From assembly GCA_946886255.1 (NCBI GenBank), contig CAMPIG010000045.1:1-17652 (forward strand): a stretch of 17,652 nucleotides of DNA, written 5' to 3'. The notes beneath the pieces were generated by a model. The model was not told the DNA's origin. It ran no database searches and worked only from the letters and a program-made list of their open reading frames with translations. Shown one piece after another: positions 1-7,820 of the stretch. A program made the position numbers and the translations under genes. The DNA is from an uncultured Cellvibrio sp. GTDB lineage: Bacteria > Pseudomonadota > Gammaproteobacteria > Pseudomonadales > Cellvibrionaceae. Positions within the stretch are counted from its first letter, which is position 1. Every line of letters starts with the position of its first letter.

Positions 1-86
1 CACCCGCATGGATGCGGGTGTTGAGCCTACAGGGATGTATTCACGGCGTGTCTCACAAGCAACAACCGACCACTCACTACATCCCA
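1..86. repeat. Hairpin-rich repeat-like element at the left edge
   Basis: The first 20 bases form a near-perfect palindrome: CACCCGCAT (1-9), GG, ATGCGGGTG (12-20). A second inverted pair follows, GGGATGTA (32-39) and TACATCCC (78-85). The stretch lies just past the stop codon of the FAH-family gene at 102, so it could act as that operon's 3' end, although no T-run follows the hairpin on the minus strand. Its style, a small GC hairpin followed by a conserved-looking stretch, resembles dispersed intergenic repeats of gammaproteobacteria, but only one copy is visible and it is cut by the window edge. It holds no convincing gene. Confidence 0.4.
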
Positions 87-101
87 ACCCAATCCCCAAA
101 A

Positions 102-947
102 CTAATTAGCAGCAACAACCACCTGCTTTTGAATACCCATCCCCTCAATCCCCAATTCCATCACATCACCAACATTCAAATAAATCGGCGGCTTTTGCCC
201 CAGTCCCACGCCCGGTGGTGTGCCGGTGGAGATGACATCGCCCGGCTGCAAACTCATAAACTGACTCAGGTAGTGAACCAAAAAAGCCGGGCCAAATACC
301 ATTTGATTGGTCGATCCATTTTGAAAGGTTTTACCGTTTACCTTTAACCACAGATTCAAATTTAATGGATCAGGGACTTCATCTTTGGTTACCAGATAAG
401 GACCAAGCGGGCCAAAGCTATCACACCCTTTACCCTTATCCCATTGCCCACCGCGTTCCAATTGAAATTCGCGTTCGGACACGTCGTTGATGACACAATA
501 ACCGGCGATGTAATCCATCGCTTCACGTTCCTCAACATAACTGGCGTGTTTGCCGATCACGATACCCAGTTCGACCTCCCAATCCAGTTTAGTCGAATTG
601 CGCGGTTGGATAACGGGATCATGAGGGCCGGTGATGGCGCTGGTGGCTTTCATAAAGACGACGGGCTCTGCCGGAACCGCCAGGCCGGATTCGGCGGCGT
701 GGTCGGCGTAATTTAAACCGATGCAGATAAATTTACCGACGTGGTTTACGCAGGGACCAAGACGCTGGCTGCTATCAACAACCGGCAGACTTTCCACATC
801 CAGCGCCGCGAGCTTTGCCACGCTGTGAGCAGAAATCGTTTTGCCAGTTACATCGTCGATAATCCCGGAAAGGTCTCGCATTTGACCTTGAGCATCCAGA
901 AGTCCCGGCCGTTCCTGCCCCGGTGTCCCGTAGCGCAATAATTTCAT
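102..947 (-). CDS. FAH-family hydrolase, probable 2,4-diketo-3-deoxy-L-fuconate hydrolase
   Basis: This 281-residue cytoplasmic protein belongs to the fumarylacetoacetate hydrolase family. The N-terminal cap (about 1-70) precedes the FAH fold, which starts near FICIGLNYADHA (73-84). The expected metal ligands are visible: Glu124 and Glu126 in DWEVELG and Asp155 in INDVSERE. The RGGQWDKGKGCDSFGPLGP stretch (165-183) is typical of ketodeoxy-sugar-acid members such as the diketo-deoxyrhamnonate and diketo-deoxyfuconate hydrolases. The inferred reaction cleaves 2,4-diketo-3-deoxy-L-fuconate into pyruvate and L-lactate, the last step of the oxidative fucose pathway. It is the last gene of the five-gene minus-strand operon, 48 bases after the SDR gene. 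The start is an ATG. The family is very clear; the substrate is inferred from the neighbours, and the analogous L-rhamnose intermediate cannot be excluded from this protein alone. Confidence 0.88.
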   Translation of the reverse strand: MKLLRYGTPGQERPGLLDAQGQMRDLSGIIDDVTGKTISAHSVAKLAALDVESLPVVDSSQRLGPCVNHVGKFICIGLNYADHAAESGLAVPAEPVVFMKATSAITGPHDPVIQPRNSTKLDWEVELGIVIGKHASYVEEREAMDYIAGYCVINDVSEREFQLERGGQWDKGKGCDSFGPLGPYLVTKDEVPDPLNLNLWLKVNGKTFQNGSTNQMVFGPAFLVHYLSQFMSLQPGDVISTGTPPGVGLGQKPPIYLNVGDVMELGIEGMGIQKQVVVAAN

Positions 948-995
948 AACTTATCTCACTGTCTAATAAACGGATTCACTTACATCCGACAAAAA

Positions 996-1739
<744 letters not shown>

Positions 1740-1753
1740 TTAGTAAGTACTGA

Positions 1754-2971
1754 TTACGCGATTTGACGAACCGGCAAGCATGCCGGGCCAATCGGTTCAA
1801 AGGCTTTATAGGTCAGGATAAACTCCTGGTGACCTAATTCTTCCGACACACTCCGCACTCCGGAAGCAACGGCGATAACCTTACCAAGAATTTCTTCACC
1901 CACTTCACCGAGGCTCGCTTCGCCTTCGAGGATGCGCCCGGCATTGACATCCATATCGCCCGCCAAACGGCGATAGGTTTCCGGATTGGCGCAGACTTTG
2001 ATCACTGGCGAAATGGCCGAGCCCACCACGGAGCCGCGTCCGGTGGTAAATAAAATCACGTGGGAACCGCAGGCAATCAGTTCAACAATTTCAGCGTTGT
2101 CAGAGATATTGGGGAAGCCGAAACGCGGTTCGCCATCCGGCACCACGTCGAGTAAATATAAACCGCCGGTGGGAGGGATATCGCCCGGTTTAATTAAACC
2201 GCTGATCGGCGAGGAGCCGGATTTTGAATAGGCGCCCATGGATTTTTCTTCGAGCGTCGTCAGGCCGCCATCGGCATTGCCCGGCGCAAAACTGCCAAAG
2301 CCCATCACGCGGTAATAATGTTCCGCTTTTTCCACACAGGCCTCGATAGCCGCACCCAATTCCGGTGTAGTCGCACGATCCGACATCACCGCCTCACAAC
2401 CGATCAGTTCACCGGTTTCTTCAAAGATACAGGTGGCATCCGCCGCGACTAACGCATCAAAACAGCGGCCTACCGCCGGGTTGGCGGTAATACCGCTGGT
2501 ACCATCAGAACCGCCACAAATCGTTCCGACAATTAATTCGTTCAGCGCCATGGGAACGCGCTTTACCTGGGCGACCTGTTCACGCAATTGCGCCACAGCA
2601 GCGACACCGGCGTCGATGGTGGCGCGCGTGCCACCCGCTTCCTGAATCACCAACAACTCCGCCGGACGGCCGCTGGCGCGAATCAGCGTTAATAATTTTT
2701 CGCGATTCATACTTTCACAACCGAGCGAGACCAACAATGCGCCACCGACGTTGGGATGCGTGCATACCGCATTCATGATGCGAAACGCATATTCGTTGGG
2801 AAAACAACCGGGGAAGCCAATCAAATGCACATCCATATCATTGGCGAGCGTGACGATGCGGCGGCTGACGTGATGCGCACACTCAACCAGATAAGCCACC
2901 ACAATGACATTGCGAATTCCTTTGCGGCCGTCCTGCCGCAAATAACCTTGAAACGATACAGCGGTGTTCAT
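1754..2971 (-). CDS. UxaA-family sugar-acid dehydratase, catalytic subunit (probable L-fuconate dehydratase)
   Basis: This 405-residue protein matches the large C-terminal part of altronate/galactarate dehydratases (UxaA/GarD family). Family hallmarks are the N-terminal GYLRQDGRKGIRNVIVV (9-25), GFPGCFPNE (52-60), LGCES (83-87), the glycine-rich ICGGSDGTSG (151-160) and ETGELIGCE (185-193). Conserved cysteines including Cys56, Cys85 and Cys152 are candidate metal ligands, since this family uses iron. The SAF domain found at the N terminus of full-length UxaA is absent here and is encoded by the gene just upstream. The two genes share one base (TGATG), and a GGAG ribosome site lies inside the upstream gene, which suggests translational coupling and a two-subunit enzyme. 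By position it should dehydrate L-fuconate to 2-keto-3-deoxy-L-fuconate. The well-known L-fuconate dehydratase is instead an enolase-superfamily enzyme, so the substrate is an inference. Confidence 0.85.
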   Translation of the reverse strand: MNTAVSFQGYLRQDGRKGIRNVIVVAYLVECAHHVSRRIVTLANDMDVHLIGFPGCFPNEYAFRIMNAVCTHPNVGGALLVSLGCESMNREKLLTLIRASGRPAELLVIQEAGGTRATIDAGVAAVAQLREQVAQVKRVPMALNELIVGTICGGSDGTSGITANPAVGRCFDALVAADATCIFEETGELIGCEAVMSDRATTPELGAAIEACVEKAEHYYRVMGFGSFAPGNADGGLTTLEEKSMGAYSKSGSSPISGLIKPGDIPPTGGLYLLDVVPDGEPRFGFPNISDNAEIVELIACGSHVILFTTGRGSVVGSAISPVIKVCANPETYRRLAGDMDVNAGRILEGEASLGEVGEEILGKVIAVASGVRSVSEELGHQEFILTYKAFEPIGPACLPVRQIA

Positions 2972-3309
2972 CAGCTTTCACTCCGATCTTTATTTTGGCG
3001 AGTGCGGGTGTGACTGGGAATGTAATCACTCTGCATGTTGTGCATATGCACATGGGCACCGGGCGCAGCGGGTGCGGTCATTGAGCCGACCGGCGCACCG
3101 TACTTAAAAATTTTGTCACCGGGATTCAATGTGCGGCGCGCCAGTTTATGGCCCACGCCGATATCATCGGCAGCGGTAACCGGTTCGCCATCAATAACGA
3201 GCGGATCGCCGGGTCGAATATGCGTCACACACACCAGCACGTTGTCGTCCGGGTGCAACAGGATCGCTTGTGCGACCCCAGCTGCCACAGGGGTATTCAG
3301 GTTACTCAT
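2971..3309 (-). CDS. UxaA-family dehydratase, SAF-domain subunit
   Basis: This is a small protein of 112 residues with a single SAF domain, the N-terminal module of UxaA/altronate dehydratases. It starts with a short leader, then ILLHPDDNVLVCVTHI (16-31), GDPLVIDG (34-41) and GVGHKLARR (51-59), and ends with the typical AHVHMHNMQSDY (85-96), which marks the end of the SAF module before the catalytic part. In many bacteria the module is fused to the catalytic chain; here it is a separate gene. It overlaps the upstream aldo/keto reductase by four bases (ATGA) and the downstream catalytic subunit by one base. It probably forms a complex with the 405-residue subunit and helps bind or gate the sugar acid. 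The last 15 or so residues are charged and look like a free tail. Confidence 0.85.
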   Translation of the reverse strand: MSNLNTPVAAGVAQAILLHPDDNVLVCVTHIRPGDPLVIDGEPVTAADDIGVGHKLARRTLNPGDKIFKYGAPVGSMTAPAAPGAHVHMHNMQSDYIPSHTRTRQNKDRSES

Positions 3310-4364
3310 AGGGATACTTCAACCTTGGTTGATGAAAAAAGATTCGGCGGCACCGGTGCCTGGTGATGCAACAAACCCAGCTCCCGCAACGCCAGCCAAA
3401 AGTCGTCGGGAATGGTTTGATTCATCCAGTTCACTGCCTGGTTTACCTGTTGCGGGCTGGCCAGACCGGCGATCACTGAACAGATCTGCGGATGGGCAAG
3501 CGGAAATTGCAGCGCAGCAGCGGCCAGGGGAACATCAAACTCCTGGCACACCAACTCCAGTTCACCCACGCGCTTGACGATGGCGGCAGGCGCCGGTTCA
3601 TAGTTGTAATAAAGGGGCGCGTCGCCACGGGTGCCGGAGGCCAAAATACCGGAATTAAACGGCCCGCCGAGAATCACAGAGACGCCGCGCCGAGCGCACA
3701 GCGGCAGAAATGTCTCGCAGGCGCCCTGCTCCAGCAAGGTGTAACGTCCGGCCAACAAAAAACCATCGAAATCAGCGTGGCTCATCGCCTGTTCACACAC
3801 CTGCCATTCATTAGCACCCAAGCCAATAGCACGCACCACGCCACTCTCGCGCAGCTCGCGCATGGCTCGGTAGCCGCCCTCCATAAACTCACGAAAATGT
3901 GACGGATGTTGGTCACCGTGGGTAACTTCGCCCAAGTCGTGGGCCAACAGGAGATCGATCAGCCCCACATTGAGGCGTTTGAGGCTCGCTTCAAAGGAAC
4001 GCATGACCCCGTCGTAGCTGTAGTCGAAGAATGGCTCCAGCGCGGGTGTTTGGGCAAAACCATGGCGCAGATCGGCGGTGGAATCTGTGGGTACCAGCAA
4101 GCGACCAACCTTGGTGGATATGTGGATATCCTCTGCGCGGTGCTTATGCAAGGCCGCGCCTAATCGGGTTTCGCTCAACCCAAAACCGTAGTGAGGGGCG
4201 GTGTCGATATAACGGATACCCAGTGCCACTGCCTCATCTACCGTTGCCACAGCCTGCTCATCCGCAACAGCGTGATAAAGGTTACCGATAGGTGCAGCAC
4301 CAAATCCAAGAACGGACAGGTTTAGCGCAGAGTGCCCCAATGGGCGCATTTGGGTGGAGAGCAT
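3306..4364 (-). CDS. Aldo/keto reductase, probable L-fucose 1-dehydrogenase
   Basis: This 352-residue TIM-barrel aldo/keto reductase carries the full catalytic tetrad: Asp54 and Tyr59 in YIDTAPHYG, Lys85 in ISTKVG and His142 in LLAHDL. The long loop after Lys85 and the FFDYSYDGVMRS segment (112-123) resemble the D-threo-aldose/L-fucose dehydrogenase group rather than xylose-type reductases. The expected reaction is NAD(P)-dependent oxidation of L-fucose to L-fuconolactone, the entry step of the non-phosphorylative pathway; such enzymes often also take L-galactose or D-arabinose. It is the first gene of the five-gene operon and overlaps the SAF subunit gene by ATGA. The ATG at 4364 is preceded by AAGGAAG about 8 bases upstream. 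The promoter region behind it carries a large inverted repeat (4395-4481). Family certain; substrate inferred from pathway context. Confidence 0.87.
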   Translation of the reverse strand: MLSTQMRPLGHSALNLSVLGFGAAPIGNLYHAVADEQAVATVDEAVALGIRYIDTAPHYGFGLSETRLGAALHKHRAEDIHISTKVGRLLVPTDSTADLRHGFAQTPALEPFFDYSYDGVMRSFEASLKRLNVGLIDLLLAHDLGEVTHGDQHPSHFREFMEGGYRAMRELRESGVVRAIGLGANEWQVCEQAMSHADFDGFLLAGRYTLLEQGACETFLPLCARRGVSVILGGPFNSGILASGTRGDAPLYYNYEPAPAAIVKRVGELELVCQEFDVPLAAAALQFPLAHPQICSVIAGLASPQQVNQAVNWMNQTIPDDFWLALRELGLLHHQAPVPPNLFSSTKVEVSL

Positions 4365-4394
4365 GGGCCACTTCCTTTTTTATAATTAAAAATC

Positions 4395-4481
4395 GAATTG
4401 CCAATAAAAAGCATTTTACCCAAGACAGCAAAAAAAAGACATATAGTTACTTAGACTTTTTGGGTAAAGATTGGGCAATTC
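4395..4481. promoter_or_regulatory. Imperfect palindrome, candidate operator and promoter of the fucose catabolic operon
   Basis: Two nested inverted pairs sit in the 204-base gap upstream of the aldo/keto reductase. The inner pair is TTTACCCAA (4415-4423) and TTGGGTAAA (4460-4468). The outer pair is GAATTGCC (4395-4402) and GGCAATTC (4474-4481). On the minus strand a possible promoter has -35 TTTACC (4468-4463), a 17-base spacer and -10 TATATG (4445-4440), so one arm would cover the -35. An inner spacing of 36 bases suggests two protein-bound sites rather than one half-site pair. The neighbouring IclR-family regulator is the obvious candidate binder. The arms are plain in the sequence; operator and promoter function are inferred. 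Confidence 0.45.
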
Positions 4482-4527
4482 TGGAAACGAAAGCAAGCGG
4501 AAAATAGAAAAGAAAGCGGATGGGGAA

Positions 4528-4561
4528 CGGCTGACAATAGCATCGACGCGATTGTCAGCCG
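4528..4561 (-). terminator. Stem-loop terminator of the iclR-type gene
   Basis: A perfect 11-bp inverted repeat, CGGCTGACAAT (4528-4538) and ATTGTCAGCCG (4551-4561), with a 12-base loop, starts 7 bases beyond the stop codon of the IclR-family gene. In the minus-strand transcript it is followed after a few bases by a pyrimidine-rich stretch (CTTTCTTTTC) rather than a clean T-run, so it may be a moderate terminator. It separates the regulator's transcript from the operon downstream of it. Confidence 0.6.
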
Positions 4562-4568
4562 GGATAAC

Positions 4569-5375
4569 TTAGTGACCCTCGTCGTTAAGGGCTTCGGCAA
4601 TCTTGGTTACTGCAATCCGCAAGGCATCCAATACCTGCTCTGCGGTTACTTTTTGCGGTTTTATTGCAATAAACGGTACGATCAAACTCGCCACCGCACC
4701 TTGCATGCCCATGATCGGCATACAGGTATCGGTCACGCCGGCCACGAACTCACTGGGAGACTGGATGTAACCGCGCTCCGCCGCCGCCGCTGATTTAGTC
4801 AGAAAAGCATCAATATGCTCCGGATTATCCACGGCAGATTCTTTCAGTTGCGGCAACCAATTGGCTTGCACTTCCGGCGTCGCCAGGCCATACAGCAACA
4901 AGCCCGAGTTGGTATCGATAAGCCGACGGCGATAGCCGACGCGCACCGAAAATCCCAGATCTGTGGCACTCTCGATCCGCGCCACCACCACAATCTGGTC
5001 GCCGGATGCCACTACCAGATGGCAGGATTGTCCGACCTCACGCGACAGCTCTTTCATAGCCGGAAGTGCCGCCTCTAACAGCGAGCGAGCCGAGCCCTGC
5101 GCGATACCCAGGGTGAATAACTTGTTGGTGAGCATGTAGCCTTCGCGCCCTTCGGGTGAAGCCCCAATGTAGCCGCGATACTCCAGTGCCAATACCATAC
5201 GGAACAATTCACTGACCGAGCGACCCAGGGTGGCAGCCATTTGCGAGGTGGTCATGGGTGAGCCATTGCGGGCGAGCAACTCCAGAATATCAAGTCCTTT
5301 TTCTAAAGCGGGTGCCCGGTATTTACGTTCATCTTCCGTGGCCGATTCGGCCAGTTGCTTTTTATGGTTTTTCAT
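4569..5375 (-). CDS. IclR-family transcriptional regulator, probable regulator of the fucose genes
   Basis: From the ATG at 5375 this is a 268-residue IclR-family protein. An N-terminal winged helix-turn-helix (about 20-85) begins with PALEKGLDILELL (22-34) and has the recognition region MTTSQMAATLGRS (41-53). The C-terminal ligand-binding domain (about 100-262) includes the typical VRVGYRRRL (144-152) and DTCMPI (216-221). The reading frame could be extended five codons to a TTG at 5390, but the ATG is preferred because a GAAAG lies about 8 bases upstream of it and no good site precedes the TTG. The gene lies between the two fucose transcription units on the same strand and has its own stem-loop terminator. 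Many IclR proteins repress adjacent sugar-acid operons and release DNA on binding an intermediate, so local control is likely. The ligand cannot be read from sequence. Confidence 0.87.
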   Translation of the reverse strand: MKNHKKQLAESATEDERKYRAPALEKGLDILELLARNGSPMTTSQMAATLGRSVSELFRMVLALEYRGYIGASPEGREGYMLTNKLFTLGIAQGSARSLLEAALPAMKELSREVGQSCHLVVASGDQIVVVARIESATDLGFSVRVGYRRRLIDTNSGLLLYGLATPEVQANWLPQLKESAVDNPEHIDAFLTKSAAAAERGYIQSPSEFVAGVTDTCMPIMGMQGAVASLIVPFIAIKPQKVTAEQVLDALRIAVTKIAEALNDEGH

Positions 5376-5452
5376 AGTCTGCGCTTTCAAGTTGGTGAAT
5401 TGATTTATTTTTTATAATGTCTAACCCTAATAGTGTGCGTGACCAAAAGCTA

Positions 5453-5485
5453 ACAGAAGCCTCTGTCAGCAACAAGGTTTGTTGC
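5453..5485 (-). terminator. Two small stem-loops after the lactonase gene
   Basis: In the 131-base gap between the amidohydrolase stop (5507) and the IclR-family gene lie two short hairpins: GCAACAA (5469-5475) with TTGTTGC (5479-5485), loop of 3, and ACAGA (5453-5457) with TCTGT (5462-5466), loop of 4. No T-run follows, so they are weak candidates for a 3' end or for a regulator site. The rest of this gap toward 5376 is AT-rich and presumably holds the IclR-family gene's promoter; I cannot place its boxes with confidence. Confidence 0.3.
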
Positions 5486-5506
5486 ACACCTACCCTGAAA
5501 ATTTCT

Positions 5507-6352
5507 TTAAAGGCGATAAAACACGCGCGCGCTTTCACTGAAAATCTGCTGGATGACCGACGCGTTGTGATCAGGAATCAACTGCTGTGCCAGGTCAAAC
5601 CAGACCCGGTAATCCGCATAGGCGTGGTTTGGCGATGCGCGTACCACCGGCCAATCACTGCCCCACATCACACGTTGTGCACCAAAAGAGTGAAATATAT
5701 GGTCGACGTAGGGTTGCAAAGCTTCCGCACCTTGCACGGCGCTGGCTTCAGTGAGCAGCCCCGATAATTTGCAATATACCCAAGGCAATTCCGCGATGCG
5801 GGCAATCCCATCACACCAGGCCGCGAAAGATTGTTTATCGTCCTGCGCTATAGGCGGTTTGGCGGCGTGATCAATCACCAGCGGCAAGTCAGGCCAGGCT
5901 TGCGCAAATTGATAAATATGCGGCAAATGACGCGGGAATATCAGCGCATCAAAACTCAGCCCTTGCTCCTGCATGGTCCCCAATGCCGGCGCCAAACAGG
6001 GTTGCAAAATCCAGCGATCATCAGCCAATCCTTGCAACATCGGGCGCAAGCCACGCAATTTTTTATGTTGTGCCAATTGTGTAATGCGTTGCGTTGCGTT
6101 GCCGGCTGCCAGGTCGACCCATCCGACAACAGCAAGCACAAAATCGTTTTGCTGCGCGAGCATTAACAAATAATCCGTATCGCGATCACTGGGTTGCGAC
6201 TGCACTAACACCGAACCTTTTACACCGCATGTCGCTGCCAAGGGCAACACATCATCCAGTGTGAAATCGCGGTACAGCGGTTTGTCGTCTGGCGTGGGCC
6301 AGGTGCAATCGTGTTGGCCTATTTGCCAGACATGTTGATGGGCATCGACCAT
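5507..6352 (-). CDS. COG3618-type amidohydrolase, probable L-fuconolactonase
   Basis: From the ATG at 6352 this is a 281-residue amidohydrolase-superfamily protein. It has the N-terminal strand-1 motif DAHQHVW with His5 and His7, VIDHAAKPP (160-168) in the middle with His162, and WGSDWPV (230-236) with Asp233 near the C terminus, the pattern of the COG3618 lactonase group. Members include L-fucono-1,5-lactonase and L-rhamnono-lactonase, and the inferred reaction opens L-fuconolactone to L-fuconate. A GTG at 6361 is in frame, but TGAGG sits directly against it, while the same TGAGG is 8 bases from the ATG, so I choose the ATG. The gene follows the fucP-like gene by 10 bases and is clearly co-transcribed with it. 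Why the lactonase travels with the transporter rather than with the dehydrogenase is not obvious. Confidence 0.87.
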   Translation of the reverse strand: MVDAHQHVWQIGQHDCTWPTPDDKPLYRDFTLDDVLPLAATCGVKGSVLVQSQPSDRDTDYLLMLAQQNDFVLAVVGWVDLAAGNATQRITQLAQHKKLRGLRPMLQGLADDRWILQPCLAPALGTMQEQGLSFDALIFPRHLPHIYQFAQAWPDLPLVIDHAAKPPIAQDDKQSFAAWCDGIARIAELPWVYCKLSGLLTEASAVQGAEALQPYVDHIFHSFGAQRVMWGSDWPVVRASPNHAYADYRVWFDLAQQLIPDHNASVIQQIFSESARVFYRL

Positions 6353-6362
6353 GTCGTGCACC

Positions 6363-7631
6363 TCACATCACCGCCGTATCGCGCCGATAGCACGCACGCG
6401 CAAAGGCTGCAATCACAACGAAACACACCAGGGGCACTACCACTGCGACATGAATCTCGCTCAGGTCAGAAATAACACCCATCAATGCCGTGAGCACCGC
6501 ACCGCCAATAATCGCCATGATCAATAAGGATGAGCCCGGTTTGGCTAATGCACCCAGTCCCTTGATGCTCAGGGCAAATATGGTTGGAAACATCAGCGAC
6601 ATAAAAAAAGTCGTTCCGGCAAATGCAACCATGCCCACTACATTAGGCAAGAGAATCGCCACCAGACACAAGGCCACATTGATCAGTGCGAAGCCAGCCA
6701 TCAAGCGCGATGCCTTGATCTTGCCCATCAATGCCGTGGCAATAAAACGGCCCGCCATAAATGCAATAAGCGATAGAAAAACGTACGTTGCCAAAGTCTT
6801 TTCGCCAGTGCCCGGCAGGGCTTCCTTACCGTAACGAATCATAAAACTGAAGATACATACCTGTGCGCCCACATAAAAAAACTGCGCAATTACGCCGAAC
6901 ATAAACAACTTGTGCTGCAGTAGTTGCTTGAAATCCCGCCAGTTCCCCGCACCTTCTTCCACTGCAGGTTGTTCGGCAACCGCAGGAAAGCGCGTGATAG
7001 AAACAAATAGTGCCCAACACACCACAAAGATACCTACAGCAATATAAGGCCCCTGCACAGCCTGGATTTCCATCTCGTACAACTGCGTCAATTCAGCGGG
7101 CGCTAACGCGGCCAATTGCTCCGGTGAATGTTCAATACCGGAAAGGATAAATTCGCGCCCGATCAGGATGCCTGTCAATGCACCCAGCGGATTAAAGGAC
7201 TGCGCAAAGTTAAGCCGGCGCTCTGCCGTCTCCGGATCGCCCATGGCAACGATTAAAGGATTGGCGGAGGTTTCCAGGAACGCAAGGCCACTGGCAATGA
7301 CAAACAAGGCGAGCAAAAAAACCTGGTACTCATGCATCTGCGCGGCGGGATAAAACAAAAAAGCACCGGCACCATACAGCAACAAACCCAGAATCACCCC
7401 GGATTTATAGCCGTAATATTTCATGAATAATGCAGCGGGAATAGCGAAGACAAAATAGCCGAAATAAAACGCCATCTGCACAAAGCTGGAGGCGAAGTCC
7501 GACAGCGTAAACGCCTTTTTGAATTGCGTAATGAGAATATCGTTCAGGTGATTTGCCATGCCCCACAAAAAAAACAGGCTGATGATCAACAACAGGGGCA
7601 GAACAAGCGGCAGCTTTTCTTTATTATCCAT
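6363..7631 (-). CDS. fucP: L-fucose/H+ symporter of the major facilitator superfamily
   Basis: This is a 422-residue inner-membrane protein with about 12 hydrophobic segments, of the FucP-type FHS family. Two residues known to matter for proton and sugar coupling in E. coli FucP (Asp46 and Glu135) have clear counterparts here: Asp31 in MANHLNDILI and Glu120 in AFLETSANP, with the same spacing of 89 residues. It would import L-fucose released in the periplasm; the E. coli protein also takes L-galactose and D-arabinose. A strong GGAGG site stands 5 bases before the ATG. It is the first gene of a two-gene unit with the lactonase and is divergent from the L-lactate dehydrogenase. NagP- or GluP-type sugar permeases are related, so fucose specificity rests on context as well as family. 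Confidence 0.87.
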   Translation of the reverse strand: MDNKEKLPLVLPLLLIISLFFLWGMANHLNDILITQFKKAFTLSDFASSFVQMAFYFGYFVFAIPAALFMKYYGYKSGVILGLLLYGAGAFLFYPAAQMHEYQVFLLALFVIASGLAFLETSANPLIVAMGDPETAERRLNFAQSFNPLGALTGILIGREFILSGIEHSPEQLAALAPAELTQLYEMEIQAVQGPYIAVGIFVVCWALFVSITRFPAVAEQPAVEEGAGNWRDFKQLLQHKLFMFGVIAQFFYVGAQVCIFSFMIRYGKEALPGTGEKTLATYVFLSLIAFMAGRFIATALMGKIKASRLMAGFALINVALCLVAILLPNVVGMVAFAGTTFFMSLMFPTIFALSIKGLGALAKPGSSLLIMAIIGGAVLTALMGVISDLSEIHVAVVVPLVCFVVIAAFARACYRRDTAVM

Positions 7632-7669
7632 TGGTCCTCCAACCGCACTTTTATATTTATTGTTACGGT

Positions 7670-7700
7670 GCCTGTTTGTCCGAACCGCTCATCAACAGGC
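7670..7700. promoter_or_regulatory. Inverted repeat upstream of fucP
   Basis: GCCTGTT (7670-7676) and AACAGGC (7694-7700) form a perfect 7-bp inverted pair with 17 bases between, 39 bases upstream of the fucP start. It could be a regulator site or a weak leader hairpin. No second copy was noticed in the window. Confidence 0.3.
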
Positions 7701-7704
7701 TCTC

Positions 7705-7764
7705 TCACGTATAAAACTATATAACACAAGCCCAATTCATAAGTGAAATATTATTTATACGTGA
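7705..7764. promoter_or_regulatory. Long-spaced perfect inverted repeat in the fucP-lldD divergent promoter
   Basis: TCACGTATAAA (7705-7715) and TTTATACGTGA (7754-7764) are an exact 11-bp inverted pair separated by 38 bases, centred in the 189-base gap between the two divergent genes. The right arm overlaps the start of a possible -35 (GTGAAA, 7761-7766) of the lactate dehydrogenase promoter. This fits a shared operator for both directions, bound by a dimer of dimers or by two dimers that interact. The sequence is seen; the role and the binding protein are inferred. Confidence 0.5.
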
Positions 7765-7789
7765 AAGATGATAACATAAAGTCTATAAA
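7761..7789 (+). promoter_or_regulatory. Candidate sigma-70 promoter of the L-lactate dehydrogenase gene
   Basis: A weak -35-like GTGAAA (7761-7766), a 17-base spacer and a good -10-like TATAAA (7784-7789) lie 31 bases before the ATG at 7821. The poor -35 suggests help from an activator or tight control; it overlaps the right arm of the inverted repeat. This is one reading of an AT-rich region. Confidence 0.35.
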
Positions 7790-7820
7790 ACCATAACACT
7801 GTGTATGCACTGAGGCTAGT

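Noticed and set aside
12..347. Plus-strand open frame of 111 codons across the left-edge repeat and the end of the FAH gene
   Set aside because: It overlaps the FAH-family gene on the other strand, has no ribosome site, no recognisable family and a composition expected of an antisense shadow.
3035..3577. Plus-strand 180-codon open frame opposite the SAF subunit and aldo/keto reductase genes
   Set aside because: Antisense to two clearly conserved genes; the sequence is low-complexity Pro/Ala/Ser-rich with no domain.
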